Made by a program: the position numbers and the translations under genes. A stretch of DNA of 64,000 nt, taken from positions 62,001 to 126,000 of the forward strand of contig SHNE01000049.1 in NCBI GenBank assembly GCA_004295015.1, written 5' to 3'. The notes beneath the pieces were generated by a model, which saw nothing but the letters and a program-made list of their open reading frames with translations, searched no databases and was not told where the DNA came from. This document shows positions 44,869-54,746 of the stretch, piece after piece; the stretch's first letter is position 1; each line of letters starts with the position of its first letter. The stretch comes from Bacteroidota bacterium. Its GTDB lineage: Bacteria; Bacteroidota; Bacteroidia; AKYH767-A; 2013-40CM-41-45.

Positions 44869-45846
44869 ATGATTGGAATGAGGCTCAAAGATCTCTTTAA
44901 TCCCGACGAGTTACCTGATACACTAAATTGTAAGCACAATAGTGAATACGGTGACGCATGGATTGTTGCCGCTTACTGCGGTTTTTCGGAAATTCCTCAA
45001 CCATTTTCCGGCGAATGGCAACACGGTTGGATGATGCCTGAAAGAAATTTCCATCCTGAATTTGTTATCGGTAATGATGGTCTGTCAAGAAACAGAAAAT
45101 CGAAAAAGTATTTAGTTGCAAGAAAAGATCAGGTTGACTATCTGCAATCGGAGGGATATACGAATGTTACAGCAATCGGTCTTCCTATTATATATGTGCC
45201 GAAGCCTAATCTTGAAAGAATTCCAAAGAGTCTGCTCGTAATGCCAGTACATTCACTATCGGATACCGAAGAGCAATGGAATGATGAGGAATATGCACAG
45301 TATATTGAAAGTGTATGTACTGATTTTGATGATATAGTTCTTTGTCTTCATAGTTCCTGTATGAAAAAAGGTAATTGGATTAATGCATTCAGAAAGCGAA
45401 ATGTTAAAGTGGTGCTTGGAGCTGATCCTCATGATTGTAATTCCTATTTAAGATTAGCACACTTGTTCAATCGTTTTGAGTTCGTAACTTCAAATGAAAT
45501 GGGATCGCATATTGCTTATGCTGCCTATATGGGAGCCAGGACTTCAATTGCAGGGCCGGGCCCGCGCTTTGAAAAAGCTGATTACTCAAAAACTGAATTT
45601 TACCGCAATGTTCCGGAATTATTGGATGTACTTGACAGCTGGTATAAAGAAGAGTTTTTTAAAAAGCATTTTGGATTTCTCTATTGTGACCCGCAGAATG
45701 CCAAATTGAATGTTGAATGGGCAGAGTTTCAGCTCGGTGAAATTCACAAAAAGAGTCCACCTGAATTAGCTTCTATCCTCGGATGGAATAGTTCCGGTCG
45801 GGCTTTGTATAAAATAAAGAAGGCAGTTCGTAAAATTATTTCTTAG
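44869..45846 (+). CDS. Unclassified protein linked to the pseudaminic acid genes
   Basis: A 325-residue soluble protein that I cannot place in a named family. It has no signal peptide or membrane segment. Visible features: WQHGWMMPE (residues 50-58), ARKDQVDYLQSEGYTNVTAIGLPIIYV-like stretch near 85-110, a VMPVHSLSD segment near 125 and GADPHDCNSYLRL near 185. The alternation of short strands, Gly turns and helices looks like a two-Rossmann GT-B protein. Its place 10 bp after pseI makes a role in pseudaminic acid transfer plausible, but this is inference only. Confidence 0.5.
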   Translation: MIGMRLKDLFNPDELPDTLNCKHNSEYGDAWIVAAYCGFSEIPQPFSGEWQHGWMMPERNFHPEFVIGNDGLSRNRKSKKYLVARKDQVDYLQSEGYTNVTAIGLPIIYVPKPNLERIPKSLLVMPVHSLSDTEEQWNDEEYAQYIESVCTDFDDIVLCLHSSCMKKGNWINAFRKRNVKVVLGADPHDCNSYLRLAHLFNRFEFVTSNEMGSHIAYAAYMGARTSIAGPGPRFEKADYSKTEFYRNVPELLDVLDSWYKEEFFKKHFGFLYCDPQNAKLNVEWAEFQLGEIHKKSPPELASILGWNSSGRALYKIKKAVRKIIS

Positions 45847-45865
45847 AAAGATAGTCAGATTTAAA

Positions 45866-46897
45866 ATGAAAGCATCTGTAATAATTCCAACATATAATCG
45901 TGCCGATCAGCTCAGCGTTACGCTTTCGAGTTTGGTGCGTGTGGATTATGATGCAAATTTGTTTGAAATAATTGTTGTCGATAACGGATCAACAGACTCT
46001 ACCAAAGAAATAATTCATAAGCATATCCATGAGAATCCGAATCATCATATCAATTATGTATTTGATGCGATTCCGGGATTGCTTACAGGGAGGCATCGTG
46101 GTGCAATGGAGTCCAAGACAGATATTTTAATCTTTATTGACGATGATATTAAAGCGGATAGAAATTGGCTTCGGGAAATTGTTGGAACTTTTGAGCGACA
46201 CACTGACGTGCATCTCGTTGGCGGTAAATGTTTACCGGATTTTGAAAAAAGTCCGCCTGATTGGATCCGATACTTCTGGAAAGAGCTCCCGGATGGTGGT
46301 CGTATGTTAACCGATTTGAGTCTGTGCGAATATGGTGAAACAGAAAAGGAGATTCCTGCCACCTGGGTATGGGGATTAAATTTTTCGATTCGTAAAGAAT
46401 CATTGTACAAGTATGGAGGTTTTCATCCTGACAATATCCCGCCATCTTTACAGCATTTTCAGGGAGATGGTGAGACAGGATTATCATTTAAACTGATGAA
46501 GGCAGGTTGTAAGGTAGTATATAATCCAAAGATAATCGTGCTGCATATGGTTCCGGCAGAACGGATGACTTATACATATTTTGAAAAAAGGTACTTTTAC
46601 CAGGGTGTTTGTAATTCATTCACCGAAATACGACGTATAAAGGGCTCTAATTGCCGGAAAATTATAACGACTTTTGTGAGAATGATGAAAGAAATTTATC
46701 ATGCTTTATTCCGCACTGATAGAAATAAATTCATACCCGGGACAGATGATTATGATAAGAATTTGCTCATAACCCGATTTGCCTCAATGGAAAAAGCCGG
46801 TTATTTGTTCCACCAAAAAATAGCATGGAATTCTCCGGAATTGATGAAATGGATTTTACGTAAAAATTATTTCGATTATAAATTACCCAATATCTGA
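45866..46897 (+). CDS. Family 2 glycosyltransferase
   Basis: A 343-residue GT-A fold glycosyltransferase. It starts with the usual SVIIPTYNRADQL, has VDNGSTDST near residue 36, and the metal-binding FIDDDIKADRNWL near residue 90. A C-terminal basic helical region may lie against the membrane. The acceptor and donor sugars are not predictable. It overlaps the cupin gene by one base (TGATG). Confidence 0.88.
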   Translation: MKASVIIPTYNRADQLSVTLSSLVRVDYDANLFEIIVVDNGSTDSTKEIIHKHIHENPNHHINYVFDAIPGLLTGRHRGAMESKTDILIFIDDDIKADRNWLREIVGTFERHTDVHLVGGKCLPDFEKSPPDWIRYFWKELPDGGRMLTDLSLCEYGETEKEIPATWVWGLNFSIRKESLYKYGGFHPDNIPPSLQHFQGDGETGLSFKLMKAGCKVVYNPKIIVLHMVPAERMTYTYFEKRYFYQGVCNSFTEIRRIKGSNCRKIITTFVRMMKEIYHALFRTDRNKFIPGTDDYDKNLLITRFASMEKAGYLFHQKIAWNSPELMKWILRKNYFDYKLPNI

Positions 46898-47325
46898 TGT
46901 TAGAAAAAATTATTGAAAACAATATATTGTTAGCGATTATCATTGGCAATTCATACAAACAGGATGGCATATCGTTCTTTACGGATGATAATTTCTCCCA
47001 ACAGCTAGGCTACATGAATCGTCCAAAAGGTCATGTCATTGAACCTCATCGTCACAATCTTGTTTCGAGGGAAGTTGTGCAAACACAGGAAGTTTTATTT
47101 GTAAAGTCAGGAAAAGTGCGTGTCGACTTTTATAATGATGATCAGAAGTATATCGAAAGCAGAATTCTTTTGCCGGGCGATGTGATCCTTCTTGCAGCCG
47201 GTGGTCATGGATTTGAAATGCTGGAGCCAAGTGAAATGATCGAGGTGAAGCAGGGACCATACATTGGTGAAAAGGATAAGGTTCGTTTTGAACCTGCGTC
47301 AAACTCAAATATAATCGTTAAATAA
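46897..47325 (+). CDS. Cupin-fold protein of the glycan locus
   Basis: A 142-residue single-domain cupin. The first cupin motif is in GHVIEPHRHNLVSREVVQTQEVLFVKSGKV-like sequence (about residues 44-72), with the metal-type histidines His50/His52-region and a Glu, and the second motif is LLPGDVILLAAGGHGFE near 98-114. Small cupins beside sugar aminotransferases often act as nucleotide-sugar isomerases or epimerases (FdtA/WxcM types), but this one is not close to those by eye. Role unproven. Confidence 0.7.
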   Translation: MLEKIIENNILLAIIIGNSYKQDGISFFTDDNFSQQLGYMNRPKGHVIEPHRHNLVSREVVQTQEVLFVKSGKVRVDFYNDDQKYIESRILLPGDVILLAAGGHGFEMLEPSEMIEVKQGPYIGEKDKVRFEPASNSNIIVK

Positions 47326-47328
47326 TAT

Positions 47329-48435
47329 ATGATTCCGGTTAACACACCTTTACTTGATGGCAATGAAGAGAAATACCTGATCGAATGCATCCGGACAGGT
47401 TGGATTTCATCGGAAGGGCCATTCATTAAAAAGTTTGAAGATGATTTTTCTGCTTACGTTCACCGTAATCATGGCATAGCGGTTTCCAATGGTTCCGCAG
47501 CTCTTGATATTGCTGTGCAGGCTTTGAATTTGAATCAAGGTGACGAAGTGATTATGCCTTCTTTTACAATTATTTCTCCGGCACAATCGGTAGTGAAGGC
47601 TGGATTGCGTCCGGTGCTTATTGATTCAGATCCTGTAACATGGAATATGGATGTTGCAGCAATCGAGTCAAAGATTACCAAGAAAACGAAGGCCATCATT
47701 GTCGTCCATATCTATGGACTTCCGGTTGACATGGATCCTGTATTGGAGTTGTGCAGAAAGTTCAAACTTTTCCTCATTGAAGATGCAGCTGAAATGCATG
47801 GTCAAACGTATAAGGGAAAAGCCTGCGGATCTTTTGGTACTATTAGCATTTTTAGTTTTTATCCCAATAAACATATTACTACAGGTGAAGGTGGAATGAT
47901 TGTCTGCGATGATGACAAACTTGCAGCACAATGCAGAAAACTTCGAAACCTTGCTTTCGAACCGGATGGTAGAAGATTTGTTCACCATGAATTGGGATGG
48001 AATTATCGCATGACCAATATGCAGGCTGCTTTGGGTCTGGCACAACTTGAGAAGATTGATGAGCATATTCTAAAAAAAAGACATATTGGTAATCGTTATC
48101 AAACCGGTCTTGCATCATTAAAAAACTTTCAATTGCCAATGGCAGGAACAAGATATGCCGAGAATATTTACTGGGTATATGCCTTGGTAGCAGAATCAGA
48201 AGAACTTTGTCTTGAAACAGTGAGGAAGCTTTCGGAGTCAAAAATTGGAACCAGACCTTTCTTTTGGTGCATGCATGAACAACCTGTTTTTAAAAAAATG
48301 GGATTGTTTTTGGATGAAAAATACCCTGTAGCCGAGAAACTTGCACGTAACGGTTTCTATCTTCCAAGCGGATTGGGATTAACGGATGCGCAGATCGATA
48401 CTGTAATTGAAACAATGTACAGAATCAATTCCTAA
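47329..48435 (+). CDS. DegT/DnrJ/EryC1/StrS sugar aminotransferase
   Basis: A 368-residue PLP enzyme that would aminate a keto-sugar nucleotide. The PLP lysine is Lys181 in SFYPNKHITTGEGG; EDAAEMHGQ (151-159) contacts the cofactor and AVSNGSAALD (51-60) the phosphate. It resembles perosamine synthase-type (4-amino) enzymes, so a GDP- or UDP-4-keto-6-deoxy sugar is a likely substrate. It follows the cupin by 3 bp. It is a paralogue of PseC and of the enzyme at 56096. Confidence 0.88.
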   Translation: MIPVNTPLLDGNEEKYLIECIRTGWISSEGPFIKKFEDDFSAYVHRNHGIAVSNGSAALDIAVQALNLNQGDEVIMPSFTIISPAQSVVKAGLRPVLIDSDPVTWNMDVAAIESKITKKTKAIIVVHIYGLPVDMDPVLELCRKFKLFLIEDAAEMHGQTYKGKACGSFGTISIFSFYPNKHITTGEGGMIVCDDDKLAAQCRKLRNLAFEPDGRRFVHHELGWNYRMTNMQAALGLAQLEKIDEHILKKRHIGNRYQTGLASLKNFQLPMAGTRYAENIYWVYALVAESEELCLETVRKLSESKIGTRPFFWCMHEQPVFKKMGLFLDEKYPVAEKLARNGFYLPSGLGLTDAQIDTVIETMYRINS

Positions 48436-48467
48436 AAGTAGCAGAGAGTTTAGCGATGTATTGAATT

Positions 48468-49682
48468 ATGAAAATAGCAGTATGGATATTGGCTGATTAC
48501 AAGCATCAAATTGGTGGTGGCTTTGCTTTGTACGACAAGTTTATTCAACAAATCGACAATTATGATTTTTCGCCCGAGATTGAAGTATGTTTTATTGGTC
48601 AGAATTCGGCGAGCAATTATAAGTTCAAGAAAAGGTATACTCAACTAAAATTTTTTGGATCTCTTTCGAACTCACTCTTTAGCCCGCTTCAAAAGTTGTT
48701 CGCCAGATTTTCTCATCGCATTGGTCTGTTAAACCGGTTTCAAAAAAGCATACTGAATTCTGAAAACATTGACTTGATTTTTTACCCGGTTCAGGGTTTC
48801 AGAAAGATTGGCAATTTTCCATTTGTTGTTTCGAATTGGGATACCGGACATAAGGCATCTTATGCATTTCCTGAATTGGCCATGAATTATTCTTTCAACT
48901 ACAGAGATAAATGGTACAGTAAAGATATTTTCAAGGCATTACTGGTTTTTGCAGAGAGTGTTGCAGGACGAGAAGAGCTCATTTATTATACACATTTGAA
49001 CCCTGATAGAGTAAAAATTCTCCCCTTATTCCCGGGCGGGGTAGTAGATTTGCAGGTGGATAAAATCATTCAGGAAGAAAAACTTTCTCACCTGAAGCTC
49101 TCTGCAGGTAAATACTTTTTTTATCCCGCGCAATTTTGGGCGCATAAAAATCATTATAATTTACTTGTTGCCTTTAAACAGGTCGTAAAGGAATATCCGG
49201 AATTTCAACTGGTTCTTACCGGTTCTGATAAAGGCAATAAGAAGTATATTGTCGAATCTGTTGAGAACCTGGGGCTGACTGACAATGTTCTTTTTACAGG
49301 GTTTATTGATAATGAGACTATGCTGGCTTTGTATTCAAATGCTGCAGCTATGGTAATGCCTTCATTCCTTGGTCCGACTAATATGCCTCTGCTTGAGGCA
49401 AGGTTGCTTCATTGTCCTGTCTTATGCTCCCATCTTCCCGGCCATAAAGAGATAATGCAAGATGGAGCTTTCTACTTTGATCCTGCCAATGCTGTTGAAA
49501 TGGCTAATCAAATGATAAAGGTGTTGAATGATCATGAACGCTTAGGTTTGCTTGAAAAGGCAAGGACTAGCATTAATAATAGCAAGTTTAGTACTGAATA
49601 TGCATTAGCTAAATTGAATGAACATTTTATTCATCTGCAGGCTATCAGAAAAGCTTGGGGTAAGAGTGATAAGATATTTTAA
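48468..49682 (+). CDS. Family 4 glycosyltransferase
   Basis: A 404-residue GT-B glycosyltransferase. The C-terminal GT1-type domain holds FYPAQFWAHKNHYNLL near 218, VLFTGFIDNETMLALYSNA near 275 and the donor-binding MPSFLGPTNMPLLEA near 300 (EX7E type region). The first domain is divergent. It opens a run of four sugar-related genes with short gaps. Donor unknown. Confidence 0.87.
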   Translation: MKIAVWILADYKHQIGGGFALYDKFIQQIDNYDFSPEIEVCFIGQNSASNYKFKKRYTQLKFFGSLSNSLFSPLQKLFARFSHRIGLLNRFQKSILNSENIDLIFYPVQGFRKIGNFPFVVSNWDTGHKASYAFPELAMNYSFNYRDKWYSKDIFKALLVFAESVAGREELIYYTHLNPDRVKILPLFPGGVVDLQVDKIIQEEKLSHLKLSAGKYFFYPAQFWAHKNHYNLLVAFKQVVKEYPEFQLVLTGSDKGNKKYIVESVENLGLTDNVLFTGFIDNETMLALYSNAAAMVMPSFLGPTNMPLLEARLLHCPVLCSHLPGHKEIMQDGAFYFDPANAVEMANQMIKVLNDHERLGLLEKARTSINNSKFSTEYALAKLNEHFIHLQAIRKAWGKSDKIF

Positions 49683-49706
49683 GTGAGTGTAATTTGTTTT
49701 TGAGCT

Positions 49707-50465
49707 ATGCGATTTTCCATCATTATTCCTTCCTTTAACCAGGACAAGTACATTCGCAGTACGTTGGAGAATGTTGTAGCATTAAAGCAAGAGGCTCATG
49801 CTAAGAATACGCTTATTGAAATAATCCTTATTGATAATGAATCGAATGAGTCTGTGCGAAGAATCATTGAGGAGTTCAAACCGCATATTGATTATTTGGA
49901 TATTAGTAAAGATAAGGGCCAATATGACGCTATCAATAAAGGTATTTCAGTATCTCAAGGCGATTATTGGACATGGCTGAATACTGACGACCATATTGAT
50001 ATTCCGGGATTTTTTAAATTGCTTGAAATAGTGAAGCTTAATCCTGATATCGACTATATTTACGGAGGCATCCAATACATGAATGAATCGGGTGAGATGC
50101 TGAATTATGTAAAACCTGAAATTTTATCTCTTGATACTTTGGTCAATAAAACACCGGGTATCTATCAGCCCGGATCTTTTTTTAAAAAGAAATTCACGAA
50201 TAAAATTGGTTTACTAAAGCCTTACCGTTGTTGCTTTGACTATGAATATATTCTGCGTTGTCTAAAGAATGGAGCCATGTTCCATTGTTGTGATTTTTCC
50301 CTTGCCAGATTTCGCTTTTACAGTGACTCTAAAACAGGCAGTTTGATTCCTGTTTTCATAAGAGAGCAACTTAGTATAAGTGCAGACTATGGACGACGTC
50401 CCTTTAGTTTTCTTGGCTGGTTTTCCAGACTACGGTTGATTAAGCACAAATTATTTCCCCGCTAA
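49707..50465 (+). CDS. Family 2 glycosyltransferase (WcaA-like)
   Basis: A compact 252-residue GT-A enzyme: FSIIIPSFNQDKYIRSTLE at the start, IDNESNESV near residue 45 and the DxD-like WLNTDDHID near 93. The C-terminal half has the GSFFKK and CCFDYEYILR stretch typical of this family's acceptor region. One-base overlap with the next gene (TAATG). Donor and acceptor unknown. Confidence 0.87.
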   Translation: MRFSIIIPSFNQDKYIRSTLENVVALKQEAHAKNTLIEIILIDNESNESVRRIIEEFKPHIDYLDISKDKGQYDAINKGISVSQGDYWTWLNTDDHIDIPGFFKLLEIVKLNPDIDYIYGGIQYMNESGEMLNYVKPEILSLDTLVNKTPGIYQPGSFFKKKFTNKIGLLKPYRCCFDYEYILRCLKNGAMFHCCDFSLARFRFYSDSKTGSLIPVFIREQLSISADYGRRPFSFLGWFSRLRLIKHKLFPR

Positions 50466-51559
50466 TGAAAAAGATTTTGTTATTGGGCGATATTAACTCC
50501 AGCCATCTTATAAAATGGGCAATTTCATTACGGAGGTATGGTTCAGAGATTTGTATTTTTTCTTTGAGTAAACCAAAGAGAGATTGGTACACTGAAGAAA
50601 ATATCCGGGTGTATATTGGCCAGCAGAATGAATCAGCAGACTTTAGAGCCAATGATTCATTTAAGCTCAAATATATTTATGCATTGCGGGCTTTGAAGAC
50701 ATTCATCATTACTGTCAAACCGGATATCCTTCACGCACATTATGCGAGCAGCTACGGTTTGCTTGGGGCCTTAAGTGGTTTTAAGAACTACTATATTTCT
50801 GTCTGGGGATCTGATGTTTTTGTTTTTCCCCGAAAAAGCATTTTTCATCGCTTAGTACTGAGATTCAATCTTGCAAAGGCCAGATTGATTTTTTCTGCCA
50901 GTGAGGTGATGGCTGATGAAACGGTAAAGTATACTCAAACACCAATTCATGTGATACCATTTGGAGTGGATATTGAACAGTTTAGTCCGAACATTGCAGA
51001 ATCGGCCGATGAGCGAAAGACCATTGTCGTCGGAACAGTTAAATCACTGGAGCCCGTATATGCTATCGATATTTTAATTAAAGCTTTCGCTAAAGTGAAT
51101 GCAAATAGGAGAGACCAAAAACTCAAATTGTTGATTGTTGGTGATGGATCATTGAGAAATGAATTGGAAGCTCTTGCTCGTGAATTGCAACTCGGTAATG
51201 TTGAGTTTACCGGACAGATCGATAATTCAAAAATTGCACTTTACCATCAGCGAATTGATATTTTTGTAAACCTTTCTCTCATGGAAAGTTTTGGAGTCAG
51301 TGTTCTTGAAGCTATGGCTTGTGGAAAACCTGTAATCGTTTCAAAAGTTGGTGGTCTCGCTGAAATTACGGATACTAATTGCGCTATTCAGGTAGAGCCG
51401 GCAAATATTGACGAATCAGAAAGAGCGATAGATAAACTCATTTCTCACCCTGACTTAAGAGCTGAGATGGGTAAGAAGGGCCGAAAAAGAATAGAGGAGA
51501 TGTATAATTGGCAACAAAGTGTTTCCCGAATGATGAGTTTATATAATCGAATGAGTTAG
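50465..51559 (+). CDS. Family 4 glycosyltransferase
   Basis: A 364-residue GT-B enzyme. The first domain carries PDILHAHYASSYGLLG near 81-96. The second has VGTVKSLEPVYAIDILIKAF near 190, EFTGQIDNSKIALYHQRIDIFVNLSLMESFGVSVLEAMACGKPVI-type sequence near 245-290 with the ESFG...E donor motif. This is the common capsule/LPS transferase design. Starts within the stop of the previous gene. Confidence 0.9.
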   Translation: MKKILLLGDINSSHLIKWAISLRRYGSEICIFSLSKPKRDWYTEENIRVYIGQQNESADFRANDSFKLKYIYALRALKTFIITVKPDILHAHYASSYGLLGALSGFKNYYISVWGSDVFVFPRKSIFHRLVLRFNLAKARLIFSASEVMADETVKYTQTPIHVIPFGVDIEQFSPNIAESADERKTIVVGTVKSLEPVYAIDILIKAFAKVNANRRDQKLKLLIVGDGSLRNELEALARELQLGNVEFTGQIDNSKIALYHQRIDIFVNLSLMESFGVSVLEAMACGKPVIVSKVGGLAEITDTNCAIQVEPANIDESERAIDKLISHPDLRAEMGKKGRKRIEEMYNWQQSVSRMMSLYNRMS

Positions 51560-51576
51560 TTAATCCATTTTTTAAT

Positions 51577-52263
51577 ATGGACAAAAGTTTAGTAAAAGAT
51601 ATTTTTGAATGGGATACAGAAAACTGGTCTAAAGCGCTTCCCTTTTGGGAGGCGATGTTGGAATCGGCTCCTTCTGCAAACCTTTCCTGTCTGGAACTTG
51701 GTAGTAACAAAGGAGGACTTTCCTTATGGCTTGCATTGAAAGGTCATCATGTTCTCTGTTCAGATTATGTAAACCCGGAACCGAATGCATCTGCGCTACA
51801 CGAAAAGTATAAAGTCACTCAACTGATTCAATACCTTCAGATTGATGCATTAAACATTTCCTATAAAGAAAAGTTTGATGTGGTTGTCTTTAAATCCATT
51901 CTAGGTGGAATCAGTCGCAATAATCAAAATCAGCTGAAGAAGCAGGTAATAGAACAAATTTATAATTCATTAAAGCCCGGTGGAATGATTTTATTCGCTG
52001 AGAATTTAAGTGCCTCCTCCATGCACAAATATTTTCGCAGGAAATTTGTCAGCTGGGGAAAAGATTGGAATTATTTGAAACTCGATGAACTCCCTGACTT
52101 GTTTTCAAAATTCTCCAGCTTTGAATATAAAACCCTTGGCTTTTTAGGTTTACTCGGCAGAAACGAGTTGCAAAGAAAATTTCTTGGCAAAATCGATAAT
52201 TTATTAGCTCCTTTAATTCCGCCTTCAGCTTCATATATTTTGGTGGCTGTTGCCAAAAAATAA
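51577..52263 (+). CDS. Class I SAM-dependent methyltransferase
   Basis: A 228-residue methyltransferase. Motif I is LELGSNKGGLSLWLA near residues 38-52, the acidic end of strand 2 is CSDYVNPE near 63, and a later DVVVFKSILGGI strand carries the usual D. In a glycan locus it may O- or N-methylate a sugar, possibly the chain-end modification that the Wzt C-terminal domain would read; this link is inference. Confidence 0.82.
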   Translation: MDKSLVKDIFEWDTENWSKALPFWEAMLESAPSANLSCLELGSNKGGLSLWLALKGHHVLCSDYVNPEPNASALHEKYKVTQLIQYLQIDALNISYKEKFDVVVFKSILGGISRNNQNQLKKQVIEQIYNSLKPGGMILFAENLSASSMHKYFRRKFVSWGKDWNYLKLDELPDLFSKFSSFEYKTLGFLGLLGRNELQRKFLGKIDNLLAPLIPPSASYILVAVAKK

Positions 52264-52266
52264 TCC

Positions 52267-53499
52267 ATGAAAATATTAATTCTTACACAATATTTTCCGC
52301 CGGAAGTTGGTGCTCCTCAGAACCGCTTGTTTGAACTTGCTACACGCTTGAAGGCTGCAGGAGTAGAGATTACTATCCTGACTGCGATGCCGAATTATCC
52401 CTGGATGGAAATTCACAAGGATTACCTGGGGAAAAAACGAATGGTAGAAGAAATGGATGGATTGACTGTACATAGAACAAGTATCTATGTCAGTAAAAGT
52501 AAAAGCATAATGAGGCGCTTGATGAATTACTTTTCGTTTGTGTGGTCATCTTTTTGGTATGGCAGAAAACTGGAAGCCGATTTTGATTATATTCTCTGTG
52601 AAAGTCCGCCCTTATTTTTAGGGATCTCTGCCTGGCTGCTGTGCAAAATTAAAAAAGCCAGACTTATTTTTAACGTTTCTGATTTATGGCCTGAAAGTGC
52701 TGAAAAGCTTGGACTTGTAAGCAATAAATTTTTCCTTGGTGCTGCTAAAATTCTTGAAGAATTTCTTTATCGGAAATCCTTTTTGATATGTGGTCAAACA
52801 CAAGGAATTGTGCAAAATATTTCTTCAAGATTTCCACATAAGAAAGTCTATTGGCTGCCAAATGGAGTTGATTTGAAATTATTCTCCGGTACACCAAGCA
52901 GTGATTGGCGTATCCGTACTGGAATTCCGGAAGATTCGTTTTTGCTGATCTATGCCGGCATACTTGGACATGCTCAGGGTCTGGAGATAATTATTAAAGT
53001 GGCTGATAAGCTAAAGAATAATTCTGCTATTCATTTTTTGATTTTGGGTAGCGGCCCTTTGAAGAATGACCTTATAGCCTTGACTAAAAGTCTTGCTGTA
53101 AAAAATGTTACATTTCATGATGCTGTAAGGAAAGGTGACATGCCCGGTATACTTTCAGTTTGTGATGCATCAATTATTCCTTTGAAGAAACTGGATTTAT
53201 TTAAAGGAGCTATTCCTTCAAAGATTTTTGAAGTCTTGGCAATGAAAAAACCAATTCTTCTGGGAGTTGAAGGTGAAGCTAAAGAGTTATTCATCGATAA
53301 AGGCAAGGCCGGAATTTATTTTACTCCTGAGAATGTCGATGAATTGGAGGGTGCCATCAAAACCCTTTCCGCTGATTCTGCATTATGCCGGCAGTTAGGT
53401 TTAAATGGTTTTAATTTCGTTGCTGAGCATTTTACACGAGATATGATTGCGAATAAATTTCTGAGCTATTTGAAGGAACTTCATGCTATGGGTGACTAA
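52267..53499 (+). CDS. Family 4 glycosyltransferase (WbuB-like)
   Basis: A 410-residue GT-B enzyme. The N-terminus ILTQYFPPEVGAPQNR with TAMPNYPWMEIHKDYLGK matches WbuB-like fucosamine/N-acetylaminosugar transferases, and the second domain has FLILGSGPLKNDLIAL and SIIPLKKLDLFKGAIPSKIFE. It ends the run begun at 48468; a 134-bp gap with a promoter-like element follows. Confidence 0.88.
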   Translation: MKILILTQYFPPEVGAPQNRLFELATRLKAAGVEITILTAMPNYPWMEIHKDYLGKKRMVEEMDGLTVHRTSIYVSKSKSIMRRLMNYFSFVWSSFWYGRKLEADFDYILCESPPLFLGISAWLLCKIKKARLIFNVSDLWPESAEKLGLVSNKFFLGAAKILEEFLYRKSFLICGQTQGIVQNISSRFPHKKVYWLPNGVDLKLFSGTPSSDWRIRTGIPEDSFLLIYAGILGHAQGLEIIIKVADKLKNNSAIHFLILGSGPLKNDLIALTKSLAVKNVTFHDAVRKGDMPGILSVCDASIIPLKKLDLFKGAIPSKIFEVLAMKKPILLGVEGEAKELFIDKGKAGIYFTPENVDELEGAIKTLSADSALCRQLGLNGFNFVAEHFTRDMIANKFLSYLKELHAMGD

Positions 53500-53575
53500 G
53501 ATTTGTTGCTGAATTTTCCCGTAATTTCTGATTGTAATGAGATAACCGGCATTCTTTAAATCAGGTTTAAATATG

Positions 53576-53583
53576 TACTTTTG
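53576..53583 (+). promoter_or_regulatory. Internal -7 promoter element before wecB
   Basis: TACTTTTG matches TAnnTTTG exactly, 50 bp before the wecB ATG. The -33 region has only TTT/TTC at the right distance, so an internal promoter is possible but not certain. Confidence 0.4.
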
Positions 53584-53633
53584 GACTTGTCAAATGACCT
53601 TAACCCTGGCTTAATGCTTTAGTTTTCATTGTT

Positions 53634-54737
53634 ATGAAGATCCTCACGATTATCGGGGCAAGACCCCAGTTTGTAAAAGCTTCCGTTCTTAGCAGGGCTT
53701 TTTCTGCCTATTCGGATATTGAGGAATACATCGTGCACACAGGTCAGCATTACGATGATAATATGTCCGCTGTTTTTTTTAAAGAACTTGGATTAAGACA
53801 AGCTGATCAGAATTTAAATATTCAGGGTGGTTCGAATGCTTCCATGGTCGCTCAGATGATTTTAGCTATAGAATCTATCATCAGGCAGCAGGATCCTGAT
53901 CTTGTACTTGTTTATGGTGATACAAATTCAACCCTTGCCGGAGGAGTTACAGCAAAGATGTGTGGTAAGAAGCTGGCGCATGTCGAAGCCGGAATGAGGC
54001 ATGGCGATCTTTCCATATCGGAAGAGTTGAATCGTGTGCTTACAGATAATGTGTCTGACTATTTATTTTGTTCTACAGAAGCTGCCATGAACAATCTTTT
54101 AGCGGAAGGTGCTGAGAAGAAATCAGCGCAGTCATTTCTCTGTGGGGATCTGATGATGGATGCTGCATTACACTATTCTAAAATTGCTGAGTCCCGTCCA
54201 ATTCTTTTGGATAATAATGTCAGGAAGAATTATATTCTTTGTACCCTTCATAGAGCAGAAAATGTGGATAATGAGGAGCGGCTTATAAATTTATTTTCAG
54301 CGCTCGATAAAATTGCTGAACACACTCCGGTCATTCTGCCAATTCATCCCCGAACAAGAAAACGAATGTCTGAATTTGGACTGAGAACAGCCGTAACATT
54401 GATGGATCCGGTCGGTTATCTTGACATATTAAATTTGATACGTCATAGCAGCCTGATTATGACCGACAGTGGCGGACTCCAAAAAGAAGCCTACTGTTTT
54501 AAGAAACATACTGTTCTTTTGCGAGAACATACCGAATGGGTAGAACTCCTTGACAATGGTTACCTGATTACAGCAGGGACTGATCCGCTAAGAATTCTTA
54601 ATGCATTCAATGAACTGCGAAATAAACAAAGCAGCTTCGAAGAGAATTTTTATGGAAGGGGAGATGCAGGTGAAAATATCGCCGGTGTGATCAGTAAACT
54701 GTCAATCGGAGCAAATGTTTCATTACGTGAATCATAG
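53634..54737 (+). CDS. wecB: UDP-N-acetylglucosamine 2-epimerase (non-hydrolysing), WecB
   Basis: A 367-residue GT-B-fold epimerase that interconverts UDP-GlcNAc and UDP-ManNAc. Signatures: GARPQFVKAS at 8-17, VYGDTNSTLAGG near 93-104, HVEAGMRHGD near 115-124, TLHRAENVDN near 203 and the DSGGLQKEA loop near 275-283. UDP-ManNAc may be a chain sugar or feed ManNAcA, but no UDP-ManNAc dehydrogenase is in the window. Confidence 0.95.
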   Translation: MKILTIIGARPQFVKASVLSRAFSAYSDIEEYIVHTGQHYDDNMSAVFFKELGLRQADQNLNIQGGSNASMVAQMILAIESIIRQQDPDLVLVYGDTNSTLAGGVTAKMCGKKLAHVEAGMRHGDLSISEELNRVLTDNVSDYLFCSTEAAMNNLLAEGAEKKSAQSFLCGDLMMDAALHYSKIAESRPILLDNNVRKNYILCTLHRAENVDNEERLINLFSALDKIAEHTPVILPIHPRTRKRMSEFGLRTAVTLMDPVGYLDILNLIRHSSLIMTDSGGLQKEAYCFKKHTVLLREHTEWVELLDNGYLITAGTDPLRILNAFNELRNKQSSFEENFYGRGDAGENIAGVISKLSIGANVSLRES

Positions 54738-54746
54738 AATATCGTG

